This document shows positions 18,330 to 27,942 of a stretch of DNA of 42,772 nt, in pieces (the first letter of the stretch is position 1; every line of letters begins with the position of its first letter). The stretch comes from an uncultured Pseudomonadota bacterium (lineage in GTDB: Bacteria > Pseudomonadota > Gammaproteobacteria > Steroidobacterales > Steroidobacteraceae). The stretch covers positions 1 to 42,772 of the forward strand of contig CAISEB010000007.1 of the NCBI GenBank assembly GCA_903884235.1, given 5' to 3'. A program made the position numbers and the translations under genes. The notes beneath the pieces are model-generated. The model was given only the letters and a program-made list of their open reading frames with translations. It ran no database searches and was not told where the DNA came from.

Positions 18330-20711
18330 TCAGGGCGTCAGGGTCAGCTTGTGCTCGGCGGGTCCGGGCAGGAACGGTGCGGCGCGGCCATGCGCCCAGT
18401 TGCCGTGCCCTGCCAGGAAGTACGGCGACAGCGGATGGCCGCTCTGGCCACCGGGCATCGCGAACAGGGCCTCGGCCTCGTGGCCGGGGGACACCGCAAA
18501 GCGCTCCGAGGCCCCGAAGGACGTGCCCTGCACGCGCGGCATGTCCTCGTCGCCCGGCAGCATCTCCGCGGGCACGTCGATCATCGATGCGAGTCCCGGG
18601 GCGGCCGCCGACAGCGGGTGGCGGATCCGCACCATATTCTCGCGCCCCCACGTGCACTCGACGAGCTTCGGGCACTGGTTGCCGAGGTCGGAGACCGACG
18701 CGTCCGCGGCCGCGAGCAGGAAGGCGCGCCAGTCGGCGTGCCCGGGCGGCAGCAGGTGCGCCGGCCGCGCGGCCAGCAGTGCCCACAACGGCCCCTCGAA
18801 CGAGGCCGGCACGCGGAACTGGAAGCCGGGGTTCGCGCGACGCGCCGGCGCGATCAGCGCGTAGTAGACCCGCTTCTCGACCTCGGCGCGGAAGCCGCGC
18901 ACCAGCCGGTACGCCGGGTCGTCGACCGCGGCGCGCCCGCTCCAGTGCGTCAGGGCCTCGCGCAGCTCGGCCCGCTTGGCGTGGCCTGCGGTCGCCTCGG
19001 CGTCGAGCAGCTCGGTCAGCAGCCCGTGCCAGCGCGTCAGGAACAGTGCCCGGTCGTCGAGCTGCACGGACAGCATGTCGGACGGCGTCAGGTGATCGCC
19101 GCGCTCACGCAGGTCGCCGGCGATCTGCCGCGCGCGGGCACCGCGGTCGTAGCCGCCGTCGCCGATGCGCGCCAGCGCAGGGCCTCCGACCACGCGCGCG
19201 TTCGCGGTCTGGATCTGGCCGGCCTCCGGATCGACGATCCGTGGGCGGTCGGCGTCGTCGAGCCAGCCGCCGAAGCCGGCCGCAGGGTCGGTGGACAGGT
19301 GCGGGAACGGGCTCGGCTCGCCGCGTCGCAGCGGGATCTGGCCGGCCACCGTCCAGGCGATGTGCCCCTGGGCGTCACCCACGACGAAATTCTGCGCCGG
19401 GATGCCGGCGCGCGCCGCCAGGACCAGCGCCTCGTCCACCGTGTGCGCGCGATCGAGGCCGGCGATTTCGAAGTTGATCGCGGCCGGATCGTGCGCCGTC
19501 CAGGCGAGGGCGAGCGCCCGGCCGGCTGCGTCCTTGCCGACGATCGGTCCCCATTCGGTGCCGACGACATCGAGTTCGACGGCCGTCCCGCCGCGCACGA
19601 CGATGCGCTCCTTCTGGTGCTCGAACGCATGGCTGCCATCGGCACCCAGGTAGTGGTCCGGTACCGCCGGATCCGGTACGACGACGACGACGTCCTGGAA
19701 ATCGCCGTAGCTGTTGGTGAAGCCCCAGGCGATGGCGCCATTGCTGCCCGTGACGATCGCGGGGGCGCCCGGCAGCGTGACGCCGGTGACGTCCGCATTG
19801 GCCCCGCTGGCGTCTGTCCAGTGCACGCGGGCGCGGTACCAGGTGTTCGGCACGCGCAGGCCCAGGTGCATGTCGTTCGCGACCAGCGCCGCGCCGGTGG
19901 ACGTGCGCCGTCCGGCCAGCGCCCAGTTATTGCTGCCGATCGTCGGCCGGGCCCGCGAGTGGCGGGCCGCGTCCCCATCCTCGCCATCCGCGGATGGCAG
20001 CGTGCGCAGATCGTAGTCCTCCGCCGTCGGCAGCGCGGGGGCCGCGCTCGGCGAGCCGTCGAGCGAGGCATCCCATTCGCCGGCCTCGGTCTCGACGAAG
20101 CGGGCGACGGCGGCGGGCAGCGCGTCGTGCAGCAGGCCACGTTGCACGCGCGTGTGCCCGTCCTCCTCCTGCAGCTGCAGGAACATCGCCTCGACCGCGA
20201 GCACCGAATCCTCGGCGCGCCACGGCTCCGGCGTGGCACCCAGCAGCACGTACTCGAACGGCCGACCCCGCAGCGAGCCGAGGCCGGCGTTGACGCCGGC
20301 CGCATACGCATCCATCAGCGTGCGCTGCTCGGGGCTCGCCTTGGCGAGCACGGCGTGCGCGACCGCGCGGAAGCGGTGCACGCGCAGCTTGCGGTCGGTC
20401 TCGACGGTCGCCGCGCCGAGCAGCGCCGACAGCTCGCCGGCCGCGGCGCGGCGCATCAGGTCCATCTGGAAGAACCGGTCCTGGCCGTGCGCGTAGCCGA
20501 GCCCGTAGGCGGCGGCGGCGCGCTGCCCGGCCGTGATCGTGACGACGCCGAGCGCGTCGCGCTCGACGGTGACGAGCGCATCGATGCCCTTGGAGCGCAC
20601 GCGCCCGTCGAGCACCGGCAGGCTGGCGCGCAGGATCAGCCAGCCGGCGACCGCCATCAGCATGACGATCGCGAGCAGGGCGCCGGCGGCGCGGACCAGG
20701 AGCTTCTGCAT
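18330..20711 (-). CDS. Penicillin acylase family protein (Ntn hydrolase)
   Basis: This is a large self-processing amidase of 793 residues. An N-terminal membrane anchor or uncleaved signal (about 3-27) is followed by the alpha-chain region with the family motif YGLGYAHGQDRFFQMDLMRR. A spacer follows, then the beta-chain start at SNNWALAGRRTSTG. Ser260 is the predicted N-terminal nucleophile freed by autocleavage after Gly259. A later NDMHL motif and a C-terminal SPxFLAGHGNWAHGRA stretch also fit. Relatives hydrolyse penicillin side chains or acyl-homoserine lactones; the substrate here cannot be told. Start alternatives at 20744 and 20771 exist and none has a strong ribosome-binding site; 20711 places the anchor at the N-terminus. 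Confidence 0.87.
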   Translation of the reverse strand: MQKLLVRAAGALLAIVMLMAVAGWLILRASLPVLDGRVRSKGIDALVTVERDALGVVTITAGQRAAAAYGLGYAHGQDRFFQMDLMRRAAAGELSALLGAATVETDRKLRVHRFRAVAHAVLAKASPEQRTLMDAYAAGVNAGLGSLRGRPFEYVLLGATPEPWRAEDSVLAVEAMFLQLQEEDGHTRVQRGLLHDALPAAVARFVETEAGEWDASLDGSPSAAPALPTAEDYDLRTLPSADGEDGDAARHSRARPTIGSNNWALAGRRTSTGAALVANDMHLGLRVPNTWYRARVHWTDASGANADVTGVTLPGAPAIVTGSNGAIAWGFTNSYGDFQDVVVVVPDPAVPDHYLGADGSHAFEHQKERIVVRGGTAVELDVVGTEWGPIVGKDAAGRALALAWTAHDPAAINFEIAGLDRAHTVDEALVLAARAGIPAQNFVVGDAQGHIAWTVAGQIPLRRGEPSPFPHLSTDPAAGFGGWLDDADRPRIVDPEAGQIQTANARVVGGPALARIGDGGYDRGARARQIAGDLRERGDHLTPSDMLSVQLDDRALFLTRWHGLLTELLDAEATAGHAKRAELREALTHWSGRAAVDDPAYRLVRGFRAEVEKRVYYALIAPARRANPGFQFRVPASFEGPLWALLAARPAHLLPPGHADWRAFLLAAADASVSDLGNQCPKLVECTWGRENMVRIRHPLSAAAPGLASMIDVPAEMLPGDEDMPRVQGTSFGASERFAVSPGHEAEALFAMPGGQSGHPLSPYFLAGHGNWAHGRAAPFLPGPAEHKLTLTP

Positions 20712-20767
20712 GGACGGAGGTACCGAGGCGAGCGGGGCCACCATCGTCGCCGCACGACGCGGCGCTG

Positions 20768-20796
20768 GCAAGCCGGTCCTCGGGCGACCGGCCTGC
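20768..20796 (-). terminator. Hairpin at the 3' end of pyk, no U tract
   Basis: About 10 nt beyond the pyk stop on the minus strand is an 11-bp stem with a 7-nt loop. The only imperfect pair is G-U on the minus strand and A-C on the plus strand, so the fold favours the pyk transcript. No run of U follows. It may protect the mRNA end or terminate transcription without a U tract before the acylase gene. Confidence 0.5.
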
Positions 20797-20805
20797 CGGG
20801 GGGGC

Positions 20806-22260
20806 CTAGAGGCGGACCTCGAGGATCTTCATCGAGTTGGTGCCGCCCGACACGCCGGAGTGTTCGCCCTTGGTGACGATGATCCGGTCGCCCTCGGCGC
20901 ACAGGCCGAGCTCGAGCGCCCGCCGGAAGATCGTCGGATACAGGATCGACGGCTCCGTGTGCGTGACATCGAATGTCACCGGATAGACTCCGCGGTACAG
21001 CGTCACCCGGCGCCGCGTCGCCTCGTTGCGCGTGAACGCGTAGATCGGGATGTCGGACCGCATCCGCGACATCCACAGCGGCGTCGAGCCGGACTCGGTC
21101 AGCGCGACGATCGCCTTCACGTCCATGTGGTTGGCCGTGTACATCACGGCCATCGCGATCGCCTCGTCCGTGCCCTGGAACTGCTTCGCCTCGAAGCGCT
21201 GGCGGGTACGCCCGCCCTTGGCGATCTGGTACTTCTCGGCGCCGACGATGACCTGCGCCATCGCCTCGACCGCCTTCACCGGATACTTGCCCACGGCGCT
21301 TTCCGCCGAGAGCATCACCGCGTCCGTGCCGTCGAGCACGGCATTGGCGACGTCGGACACCTCGGCGCGGGTCGGCACCGGGTTCTGGATCATCGATTCC
21401 ATCATCTGGGTCGCCGTGATGACGACCTTGAAGTGATGGCGTGCGGTCTGGATGATCTGCTTCTGCAGGCCCGTGAGCTCCGCGTAGCCGACCTCGACGC
21501 CGAGGTCGCCGCGCGCCACCATCACCGCATCGCTCGCCTCGACGATCTCGTCGAGGTGGACGATCGCCTCGGCACGCTCGATCTTGGCGACCAGGCGGCC
21601 GGTGCCGCCGGCCTCGCGCAGCAGCCGGCGCGCCTCGACCATGTCCTCGGCGCTGCGCGGGAAGGACACCGCGAGATAGTCGACCTCGAGCTTGGCGGCG
21701 ATCTTGATGTCGACCCGGTCCTTGTCGGTGAGCGCGCCCGCCGACAGGCCACCGCCGCGGCGGTTCAGGCCTTTGTTGTTCGACAGCTCGCCGCCGGTGA
21801 CGACCCGGGTGTGGACGCGCGGTCCCTCCACGGACGTGACCTCGAGGACGATCAGGCCGTCGTTGAGCAGCAGCACGTCGCCGGGACCCACGTCCTTCGG
21901 CAGCTCCTTGTACGCGCAGCCGACCGTGAGCTGGTTGCCGCCCTTGGGGTCGAGCGAGACGTCGAGCGTGAACGGCGTGCCCTCGACCAGGTCGACCTTG
22001 CCCTCGACGAAGCGATCGATGCGGATCTTCGGGCCCGACAGGTCGCCGAGGATGCCGACATAGCGACCGACGCCCTTGGAGGCGTCGCGCACCAGCTGCA
22101 CGCGGCGCGCATGCTCCTCGAAGCTGCCGTGCGAGAAGTTGACGCGCACGACGTCCGTGCCCGCGCGGATCAGGTCGGACAGCACGTGGATGTCGTCCGT
22201 CGCCGGGCCCAGGGTCGCGACGATCTTGGCCCGGCGCGTGGGCGTGCCCGAGAGGGTCAT
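20806..22260 (-). CDS. pyk: Pyruvate kinase
   Basis: The enzyme converts PEP and ADP to pyruvate and ATP. The 484-residue protein opens with the substrate-binding [13 protein letters not shown] and NFSHGS. Its other landmarks are the catalytic Lys/metal region [11 protein letters not shown]...[10 protein letters not shown], the family signature around ATQMMESM, and a C-terminal allosteric domain containing TESGSTP and GVSGGTN. The frame stays open upstream to 23052, but that is pgk DNA; the ATG at 22260 forms an ATGA overlap with the pgk stop. It is the last gene of tkt-gap-pgk-pyk. fba, which often follows, is absent. Confidence 0.95.
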   Translation of the reverse strand: MTLSGTPTRRAKIVATLGPATDDIHVLSDLIRAGTDVVRVNFSHGSFEEHARRVQLVRDASKGVGRYVGILGDLSGPKIRIDRFVEGKVDLVEGTPFTLDVSLDPKGGNQLTVGCAYKELPKDVGPGDVLLLNDGLIVLEVTSVEGPRVHTRVVTGGELSNNKGLNRRGGGLSAGALTDKDRVDIKIAAKLEVDYLAVSFPRSAEDMVEARRLLREAGGTGRLVAKIERAEAIVHLDEIVEASDAVMVARGDLGVEVGYAELTGLQKQIIQTARHHFKVVITATQMMESMIQNPVPTRAEVSDVANAVLDGTDAVMLSAESAVGKYPVKAVEAMAQVIVGAEKYQIAKGGRTRQRFEAKQFQGTDEAIAMAVMYTANHMDVKAIVALTESGSTPLWMSRMRSDIPIYAFTRNEATRRRVTLYRGVYPVTFDVTHTEPSILYPTIFRRALELGLCAEGDRIIVTKGEHSGVSGGTNSMKILEVRL

Positions 22261-23483
22261 GCCTTGCGTGCCTCGGCCGCACGGCTCTCGAGCATCACGA
22301 CCGCGGGCAGCGCCTTGCCCTCGACGAACTCGAGGAACGCGCCGCCGCCGGTGGAGATGTAGGAGATGCCCTCCTCCACCTTGTACTTCTCGATTGCCGC
22401 GAGCGTGTCGCCGCCGCCGGCGAGCGAGAACGCCTTGGACCGCGCGATCGCGTTCGCGAGCGTCTTCGTACCTTCGCCGAACTGGTCGAATTCGAAGACG
22501 CCAACGGGTCCGTTCCACAACACGGTGCCGGCATCGCCGACCGCGCGCGCGAAGCGCTCGGCCGTGTCCGGACCGATGTCGAGGATCATCTCGTCCGCGC
22601 CCACGTCGGCGACCGCCTTGACGTCGGCCTCGGCCTGCGCCGAGAACGTCTTGGCGACCACGACGTCGGTCGGCAGCGGCAGCTCGATGCCGCGCTGCGC
22701 ACATTGCGTGACGAGGCGCCGCGCGATGTCGACCATGTCCGGCTCGGCCAGGCTCTTGCCGATCGGCGCGCCCTGCGCGAGCAGGAACGTGTTGGCGATG
22801 CCGCCGCCCACGATCAGGCGGTCGACCTTCGCGAGCAGCGACTCGAGCACGGTCAGCTTCGTCGACACCTTCGAACCACCGACGATCGCCACCAGCGGTC
22901 GCTTCGGGCTGTGCAGCGCCGAATCGAGCGCCACGAGCTCGTTGACGAGCAGCGGGCCGGCGCAGGCGATCGGCGCGAAGCGCGCGACGCCGTGCGTACT
23001 CGCCTCGGCGCGGTGCGCCGTGCCGAACGCATCCATCACGTAGACGTCGCACAGCGCCGCCATCTTGCGCGACAGCTCCTCGTTGTCCTTCTTCTCGCCC
23101 TTGTGGAAGCGGACGTTCTCGAGCAGCACCGCGTCGCCCGGCGCGACGTCGCCGACACCGCCGAGCCAGTCGCGGACCAGCGGGACCTTGCGGCCGAGCA
23201 GCTCCGAGAGCCGCGCCGCGACCGGCGCGAGCGAGAACTCGTCCGTCGGCTTGCCCTCCTCGGGCCGGCCGAGGTGCGACATGATCATGACCCGGGCACC
23301 GGCCGCGAGCGCCAGCTGGATCGTCGGCAGCGACGCGCGGATGCGCGCGTCGCTGGTGACGACCCCGTCCTTGACCGGGACGTTGAGATCCTCGCGGATC
23401 AGGACGCGCTTGCCCTTGAGGGCGACATCCTGCATCCGCACCACACGGGTCGAAACGCCGCCCGCGGCGGCGACGCCGGTCAT
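22257..23483 (-). CDS. pgk: Phosphoglycerate kinase
   Basis: The enzyme makes ATP from 1,3-bisphosphoglycerate in lower glycolysis. The protein is 408 residues with this start. It contains [13 protein letters not shown] (substrate loop), the [11 protein letters not shown] basic patch, [10 protein letters not shown], the hinge-region GGSKVSTKL, and the nucleotide motif near [17 protein letters not shown]. The first 16 residues before [11 protein letters not shown] are extra compared with most homologues, so an internal ATG is possible. It overlaps both neighbours by 4 nt (ATGA at each junction), indicating coupled translation with gap and pyk. Confidence 0.95.
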   Translation of the reverse strand: MTGVAAAGGVSTRVVRMQDVALKGKRVLIREDLNVPVKDGVVTSDARIRASLPTIQLALAAGARVMIMSHLGRPEEGKPTDEFSLAPVAARLSELLGRKVPLVRDWLGGVGDVAPGDAVLLENVRFHKGEKKDNEELSRKMAALCDVYVMDAFGTAHRAEASTHGVARFAPIACAGPLLVNELVALDSALHSPKRPLVAIVGGSKVSTKLTVLESLLAKVDRLIVGGGIANTFLLAQGAPIGKSLAEPDMVDIARRLVTQCAQRGIELPLPTDVVVAKTFSAQAEADVKAVADVGADEMILDIGPDTAERFARAVGDAGTVLWNGPVGVFEFDQFGEGTKTLANAIARSKAFSLAGGGDTLAAIEKYKVEEGISYISTGGGAFLEFVEGKALPAVVMLESRAAEARKA

Positions 23484-24493
23484 TGAGCGCGACTCCACGC
23501 GAGCGTCGTGTCGAGCATGCGGTTCGAGAAGCCCCACTCGTTGTCGTACCACGAGCAGACCTTGACCAGCGTGCCGCCGATGACCTTCGTCAGCGTCGCG
23601 TCGTAGGTCGAGGAGGCCGGGTCGTGGTTGAAATCCACCGACACCAGCGGGCCGTCGTTGTAGGCCAGCACGCCCTTCAGCGGGCCCGCGGAGGCCGCCT
23701 TCAGGATCGAGTTGATCTCCTCGACGGACGTCGCGCGCTTGGCCACGAACGTCAGGTCGACCATCGACACGTTGATCGTCGGGACACGCACCGCGAAGCC
23801 ATCGAGCTTGCCCTTGAGCTCGGGCAGCACGAGGCCGACGGCGGCGGCGGCGCCGGTCTTGGTCGGGATCATGGACATGGTCGCCGAGCGGGCGCGGCGC
23901 AGGTCCTCGTGATAGACGTCCGTCAGGACCTGGTCGTTGGTGTAGGCATGAATCGTCGTCATGATGCCCGACTCCAGGCCGATCTGGTCGTGCAGCGGCT
24001 TGACCAGCGGCGCGAGGCAGTTGGTCGTGCACGAGGCGTTGGAGATGACCTTCATGTCGCTTCTAAGGACGCCGTGGTTGACGCCGTAGACGACCGTGGC
24101 ATCGACCGCGCCGCTGCCCGGGGCGGAGATCACGACCTTCTTCGCGCCACCGGCCAGGTGCTTCGACGCCTTTTCGTGCGACGAGAACAGGCCCGTGCAC
24201 TCGAGCACGTAGTCCACGCCGAGCTCGCCCCAGGGCAGCTTGGCCGGATCGCGCTCGGCGAGCACGCGGATGCGGTCACCGTTGACGATCATGTAGTCGC
24301 CGTCCACGGCGACCTCGCCGGGGAAACGGCCGTGCGCCGTGTCGAAGCGCGTCAGGTGCGCATTGGTCTGCGAGTTGCCGAGATCGTTGATCGCCACGAT
24401 CTGGATCTCGCCGTTGCGCTTGCTCTCGTAGAGCGCGCGCAGCACGTTGCGACCGATGCGGCCGTAGCCGTTGATACCTACCTTGATGGCCAT
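23480..24493 (-). CDS. gap: Glyceraldehyde-3-phosphate dehydrogenase
   Basis: This is the NAD-type phosphorylating GAPDH, 337 residues. The Rossmann motif INGYGRIGR opens the protein and the active-site segment [12 protein letters not shown] carries Cys155. The downstream [10 protein letters not shown] and [14 protein letters not shown] stretches match Gap rather than erythrose-4-phosphate dehydrogenase (Epd), which occupies this position in some gammaproteobacteria. It lies 30 nt after tkt and overlaps pgk by 4 nt. Confidence 0.93.
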   Translation of the reverse strand: MAIKVGINGYGRIGRNVLRALYESKRNGEIQIVAINDLGNSQTNAHLTRFDTAHGRFPGEVAVDGDYMIVNGDRIRVLAERDPAKLPWGELGVDYVLECTGLFSSHEKASKHLAGGAKKVVISAPGSGAVDATVVYGVNHGVLRSDMKVISNASCTTNCLAPLVKPLHDQIGLESGIMTTIHAYTNDQVLTDVYHEDLRRARSATMSMIPTKTGAAAAVGLVLPELKGKLDGFAVRVPTINVSMVDLTFVAKRATSVEEINSILKAASAGPLKGVLAYNDGPLVSVDFNHDPASSTYDATLTKVIGGTLVKVCSWYDNEWGFSNRMLDTTLAWSRAQ

Positions 24494-24523
24494 CTCTTGA
24501 ATCCCCTTGGTCTGAAGCTCAAA

Positions 24524-26521
24524 TCAACCAGCGAGCGCGCGGCCCGCGACCGCGACGACGTGGTCGACCGTGAATCCGAAGTGCCGGAACAGGTCCTTGG
24601 CCGGAGCCGAGGCGCCGAACGTATCCATGCCGACGACGCGATCGAGCGCACCCGTGTACTGGCACCAGAAGTTGCGCGAGCCCGCCTCCACCGCCACGCA
24701 GGGCACGCCCGGCGGCAGCACGCCGTCGCGGTAGTCACGCGGCTGGGCGTCGTACAGGGAGGTCGAGGGCATCGAGACGACCCGCACGCGGCGGCCGGAC
24801 GCGGTCAGCGATTTCGCCGCCTCGACCGCGAGCGCGACCTCGGAGCCGGTCGCGACGAGCACGAGCTCGGGCGCACCCGCCGAATCCACGAGCACGTAGC
24901 CGCCGCGGCGGATATCCGCCAGCTGCGCCTCGGTGCGCGCGTTGTGCGGCAGCGCCTGGCGGGTCAGCACGAGGGACGTCGGCCCGTTGCGGCGCTCGAT
25001 CGCATCCACCCACGCGACGTACGTCTCGACCGCGTCGCAGGGACGCCAGAGCGTCATGTTCGGGATGATCCTGAGCGAGGAGACGTGCTCGACCGGCTGG
25101 TGGGTCGGGCCATCCTCGCCGAGGCCGATCGAATCGTGCGTCCAGACGTAGACCGCGGGAATCTGCATCAGCGCCGCCATGCGCGTGGCGTTGCGGGCGT
25201 AGTCGGAGAACACGAGGAACGTGCCGCCGTACGGCAGGAAGCCGCTGTGCAGCGAAATGCCGTTCATCGCCGCAGCCATGCCGAACTCGCGCACGCCATA
25301 CGATACGTAGTTGCCGTCGGGATCGGTCCTGGAGATCAGCTTGGAGGTCTTGGTCCAGGTCAGGTTCGAGTGCGTGAGGTCCGCCGACCCGCCGAGCAGC
25401 TCCGGCAGGCGCGGCGCGAACGCGTTGAGCGCGGCCTGCGAGGCCTGGCGCGTGGCGAGCACCGGGCCTGCGGCCTGCACGCCGGCGACGATCGCCCGGG
25501 CATGGTCGAACCAGGCCGCCGGCAGGTCGCCGCGCAGCCGGCGCTCGAACTCGGCGGCGAGCTCGGGGTAGGCCTTGCGGTACTCCTTGAGCAGCCGCAT
25601 CGACTTGCCCTCGATGCGCTTGCCGCGGCCGCGCGCGTCCCAGGCCTCGCGGACGTCGTCCGGGATCTCGAACGGCCCGTAGTGCCAGCCGAGGGCCTGG
25701 CGGGCGGCGGCGACTTCGTCGGCGCCGAGCGGCGAACCGTGCGTTGCCTCCGTGCCCTGCTTGTTCGGGGCGCCGAAGCCGATGATCGTCTTGCAGCAGA
25801 TCAGGGTGGGCTTCGAGGTCTCCTTGCGGGCCTTGCGGATCGCCTTGGAGATCGCCTCGGCGTCATGGCCGTCGACGGCCCGGATGACCTGCCAGCCGTA
25901 GGCCTCGAAACGCTTCGGGGTGTCGTCGGTGAACCAGCCCTGCACGTGGCCGTCGATCGAGATGCCATTGTCGTCGTAGAAGCAGATCAGCTTGCCGAGG
26001 CCGAGCGCCCCCGCGAGCGAGCAGGCCTCGTGCGAGATGCCCTCCATCAGGCAGCCGTCGCCGAGGAAGACGTAGGTGTGGTGGTCGACGAGGTCGAAGC
26101 CCGGCTGGTTGAAGGTCGCCGCGAGCACCCGCTCGGCGAGCGCCATGCCGACCGCGTTGGCGAGGCCCTGACCGAGGGGACCGGTGGTCGTCTCGATCCC
26201 GAGGTGCACGTCATGCTCCGGGTGACCCGCCGTGTGCGAGCCGAACTGCCGGAATTTCTTCAGATCCTCGATGCTGAGCGGGTAGCCGGTCAGGTGCAGC
26301 AGCGAATACAGCAGCATCGAGGCGTGGCCGTTCGAGAGCACGAAGCGATCCCGGTCGTACCAGCCCGGGTTGCCAGGATTGTGCTTGAGGAAATCCCGCC
26401 ACAGGACCTCGGCGATGTCCGCCATGCCCATCGGGGCGCCCGGATGGCCGGAATTGGCCTGCTGGACCGCATCCATGCTGAGGGCACGGATGGCATTGGC
26501 AAGATGGCGGCGATTCGTCAT
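24524..26521 (-). CDS. tkt: Transketolase
   Basis: Transketolase moves two-carbon units between sugar phosphates and links glycolysis with the pentose phosphate pathway. The protein is 665 residues, the full bacterial length. It has the opening [20 protein letters not shown], the thiamine-diphosphate motif [13 protein letters not shown], the ATHGSPLG loop, and the catalytic glutamate region [14 protein letters not shown] in the middle domain. It is the first gene of the leftward operon, divergent from metK across 133 nt. Confidence 0.96.
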   Translation of the reverse strand: MTNRRHLANAIRALSMDAVQQANSGHPGAPMGMADIAEVLWRDFLKHNPGNPGWYDRDRFVLSNGHASMLLYSLLHLTGYPLSIEDLKKFRQFGSHTAGHPEHDVHLGIETTTGPLGQGLANAVGMALAERVLAATFNQPGFDLVDHHTYVFLGDGCLMEGISHEACSLAGALGLGKLICFYDDNGISIDGHVQGWFTDDTPKRFEAYGWQVIRAVDGHDAEAISKAIRKARKETSKPTLICCKTIIGFGAPNKQGTEATHGSPLGADEVAAARQALGWHYGPFEIPDDVREAWDARGRGKRIEGKSMRLLKEYRKAYPELAAEFERRLRGDLPAAWFDHARAIVAGVQAAGPVLATRQASQAALNAFAPRLPELLGGSADLTHSNLTWTKTSKLISRTDPDGNYVSYGVREFGMAAAMNGISLHSGFLPYGGTFLVFSDYARNATRMAALMQIPAVYVWTHDSIGLGEDGPTHQPVEHVSSLRIIPNMTLWRPCDAVETYVAWVDAIERRNGPTSLVLTRQALPHNARTEAQLADIRRGGYVLVDSAGAPELVLVATGSEVALAVEAAKSLTASGRRVRVVSMPSTSLYDAQPRDYRDGVLPPGVPCVAVEAGSRNFWCQYTGALDRVVGMDTFGASAPAKDLFRHFGFTVDHVVAVAGRALAG

Positions 26522-26601
26522 GGGGGGATCCCGTCACTTAGGGTATAAGCCCAGCATTGTCTAATACGCCATTGATAGGGGCAACGTGAGAAAGCCCCAG
26601 C

Positions 26602-26607
26602 TATACT
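26602..26607 (+). promoter_or_regulatory. Possible -10 element for metK
   Basis: TATACT is a five-of-six match to the -10 consensus, 48 nt upstream of the metK ATG. No -35 hexamer stands at the right distance; TTGATA at 26572-26577 is too far (24 nt). A GGGGC/GCCCC inverted repeat (26578-26582 and 26594-26598) lies just upstream and could be a regulator site. Confidence 0.3.
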
Positions 26608-26629
26608 TTCGCATCCGTTCACCCATGGG

Positions 26630-26645
26630 GTCGCCTGCCGGCGAC
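26630..26645 (+). promoter_or_regulatory. Small hairpin in the metK leader
   Basis: GTCGCC-TGCC-GGCGAC is a perfect 6-bp stem with a 4-nt loop, ending 9 nt before the metK ATG at 26655. There is no clear Shine-Dalgarno sequence between hairpin and start. It does not match a SAM riboswitch class I know. It could affect translation, or be chance in GC-rich DNA. Confidence 0.35.
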
Positions 26646-26654
26646 AGTAACTAC

Positions 26655-27815
26655 ATGTCTTCGAACAGTTTCCTGTTTACGTCCGAATCCGTCGCGGAAG
26701 GCCACCCGGACAAGGTCGCCGACCAGATCTCGGATGCGGTGCTCGACGCCATCCTCGCCGAGGACAAGCGCGCCCGCGTCGCCTGCGAAACACTGGTCAA
26801 GACCGGCTGCGTCATCGTCGCCGGCGAAATCACCACCAGCGCCTGGGTCGACCTCGAGGCCATCGTGCGCCGCACGGTGCTGCGGATCGGCTACGACGAC
26901 AGCGAGATGGGCTTCGACGGCGCGAGCTGCGCGGTCATCAACATCATCGGCAAGCAGTCCCCGGACATCGCCCAGGGCGTGGACCGCAAGGACCCGCGCA
27001 AGCAGGGCGCCGGCGACCAGGGCCTGATGTTCGGCTACGCGAGCAACGAGACCGACGTGCTGATGCCGGCACCGATCACGTATGCCCACCGGCTGGTCAA
27101 GAAGCAGGCGGACGTGCGCCGCGGCCGCAAGCTGCCCTGGCTGCGCCCGGACGCGAAGAGCCAGGTCACGTTCCGCTACGAGCACGACCGCCCGGTCGGC
27201 ATCGAGGCGGTCGTGCTGTCGACCCAGCACAGCCCCGAGATCGGCCAGCGCGCCCTGCGCGAGGCGGTCATGGAGGAGATCATCCTGCCGGTGCTGCCGA
27301 AGCGCTGGATCGACAAGCGCACCAAGTTCCACATCAATCCGACCGGCAAGTTCGTGATCGGCGGACCGGTCGGCGACTGCGGCCTCACCGGGCGCAAGAT
27401 CATCGTCGACACCTACGGCGGCTACGCCCGCCACGGCGGCGGCGCGTTCTCGGGCAAGGACCCGTCGAAGGTCGACCGCTCGGCGGCCTACGCCGCCCGC
27501 TACGTCGCCAAGAACATCGTCGCGGCCGGCCTCGCCGAGCGCTGCGAGGTGCAGGTGTCATACGCGATCGGCGTCGCCGAGCCGACCTCGGTGATGGTCG
27601 AGACCTTCGGCACCAGCAAGCTGTCGCGCGAGGCCCTGACGAAGCTCGTCCGGCGCCACTTCGACCTGACACCGTACGGCCTCAGGCAGATGCTGGACCT
27701 CGCCCGCCCGATCTACGAATCGACCGCCTCGTACGGCCACTTCGGCCGCACCGAGCACGAATTCACCTGGGAGCGCACCGACAAGGCGCGCGCCCTCAAG
27801 GCCGACGCGAAGTAG
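26655..27815 (+). CDS. metK: S-adenosylmethionine synthetase
   Basis: MetK makes SAM from methionine and ATP. The 386-residue protein starts [20 protein letters not shown]. It contains the catalytic-histidine motif [12 protein letters not shown], the signature [12 protein letters not shown], and the phosphate loop [22 protein letters not shown] at 26586 would add 23 residues not normally found; the ATG at 26655 gives the standard end, although its ribosome-binding site is poor. It is divergent from tkt and 127 nt upstream of ahcY. Confidence 0.95.
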   Translation: MSSNSFLFTSESVAEGHPDKVADQISDAVLDAILAEDKRARVACETLVKTGCVIVAGEITTSAWVDLEAIVRRTVLRIGYDDSEMGFDGASCAVINIIGKQSPDIAQGVDRKDPRKQGAGDQGLMFGYASNETDVLMPAPITYAHRLVKKQADVRRGRKLPWLRPDAKSQVTFRYEHDRPVGIEAVVLSTQHSPEIGQRALREAVMEEIILPVLPKRWIDKRTKFHINPTGKFVIGGPVGDCGLTGRKIIVDTYGGYARHGGGAFSGKDPSKVDRSAAYAARYVAKNIVAAGLAERCEVQVSYAIGVAEPTSVMVETFGTSKLSREALTKLVRRHFDLTPYGLRQMLDLARPIYESTASYGHFGRTEHEFTWERTDKARALKADAK

Positions 27816-27830
27816 CGCGAATCCATACAC

Positions 27831-27921
27831 CGTCCTGCTGAGGGGCGCTGCAGTGGACCGGGGGCACGAGCCCGGCGGTCCGTCAGGCTCGGCGGGACGG
27901 TCGACCCGACAACGGCGCCCA
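27831..27921 (+). promoter_or_regulatory. S-adenosylhomocysteine (SAH) riboswitch upstream of ahcY
   Basis: The segment carries the SAH-riboswitch signature. The core GAGGGGCGCTGCA lies at the end of P1, and AACGGCGCCCA lies further down. P1 is a continuous 12-bp helix (27831-27842 with 27888-27899) with two G-U pairs that would be mismatches on the other strand. A GC-rich P2 hairpin lies inside it (about 27854-27881). The pseudoknot pairs GGGCGC (27843-27848) with GCGCCC (27915-27920). By family knowledge SAH binding turns expression on. The ahcY ribosome-binding site (AGGAGAGAG, 27932-27940) follows 11 nt after the pseudoknot. Class recognition is from memory of the consensus, not a covariance search. 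Confidence 0.88.
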
Positions 27922-27942
27922 TGCCCTCTTCAGGAGAGAGTA

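Noticed and set aside
18240-20876. 878-codon plus-strand frame opposite the penicillin acylase
   Set aside because: Antisense shadow of a gene with complete family motifs; composition is Arg/Gly/Ala-rich without domains.
23483-26548. 1021-codon open frame on the plus strand opposite tkt and gap
   Set aside because: It is exactly antisense to two clear enzymes, rich in Arg/His/Asp/Val of the type made by reverse-complementing GC-rich codons, and has no family motif.
26586-26654. GTG start giving metK 23 extra residues
   Set aside because: Family proteins start at the [12 protein letters not shown] segment; the extension is not typical, although an AGGGG lies upstream of the GTG.
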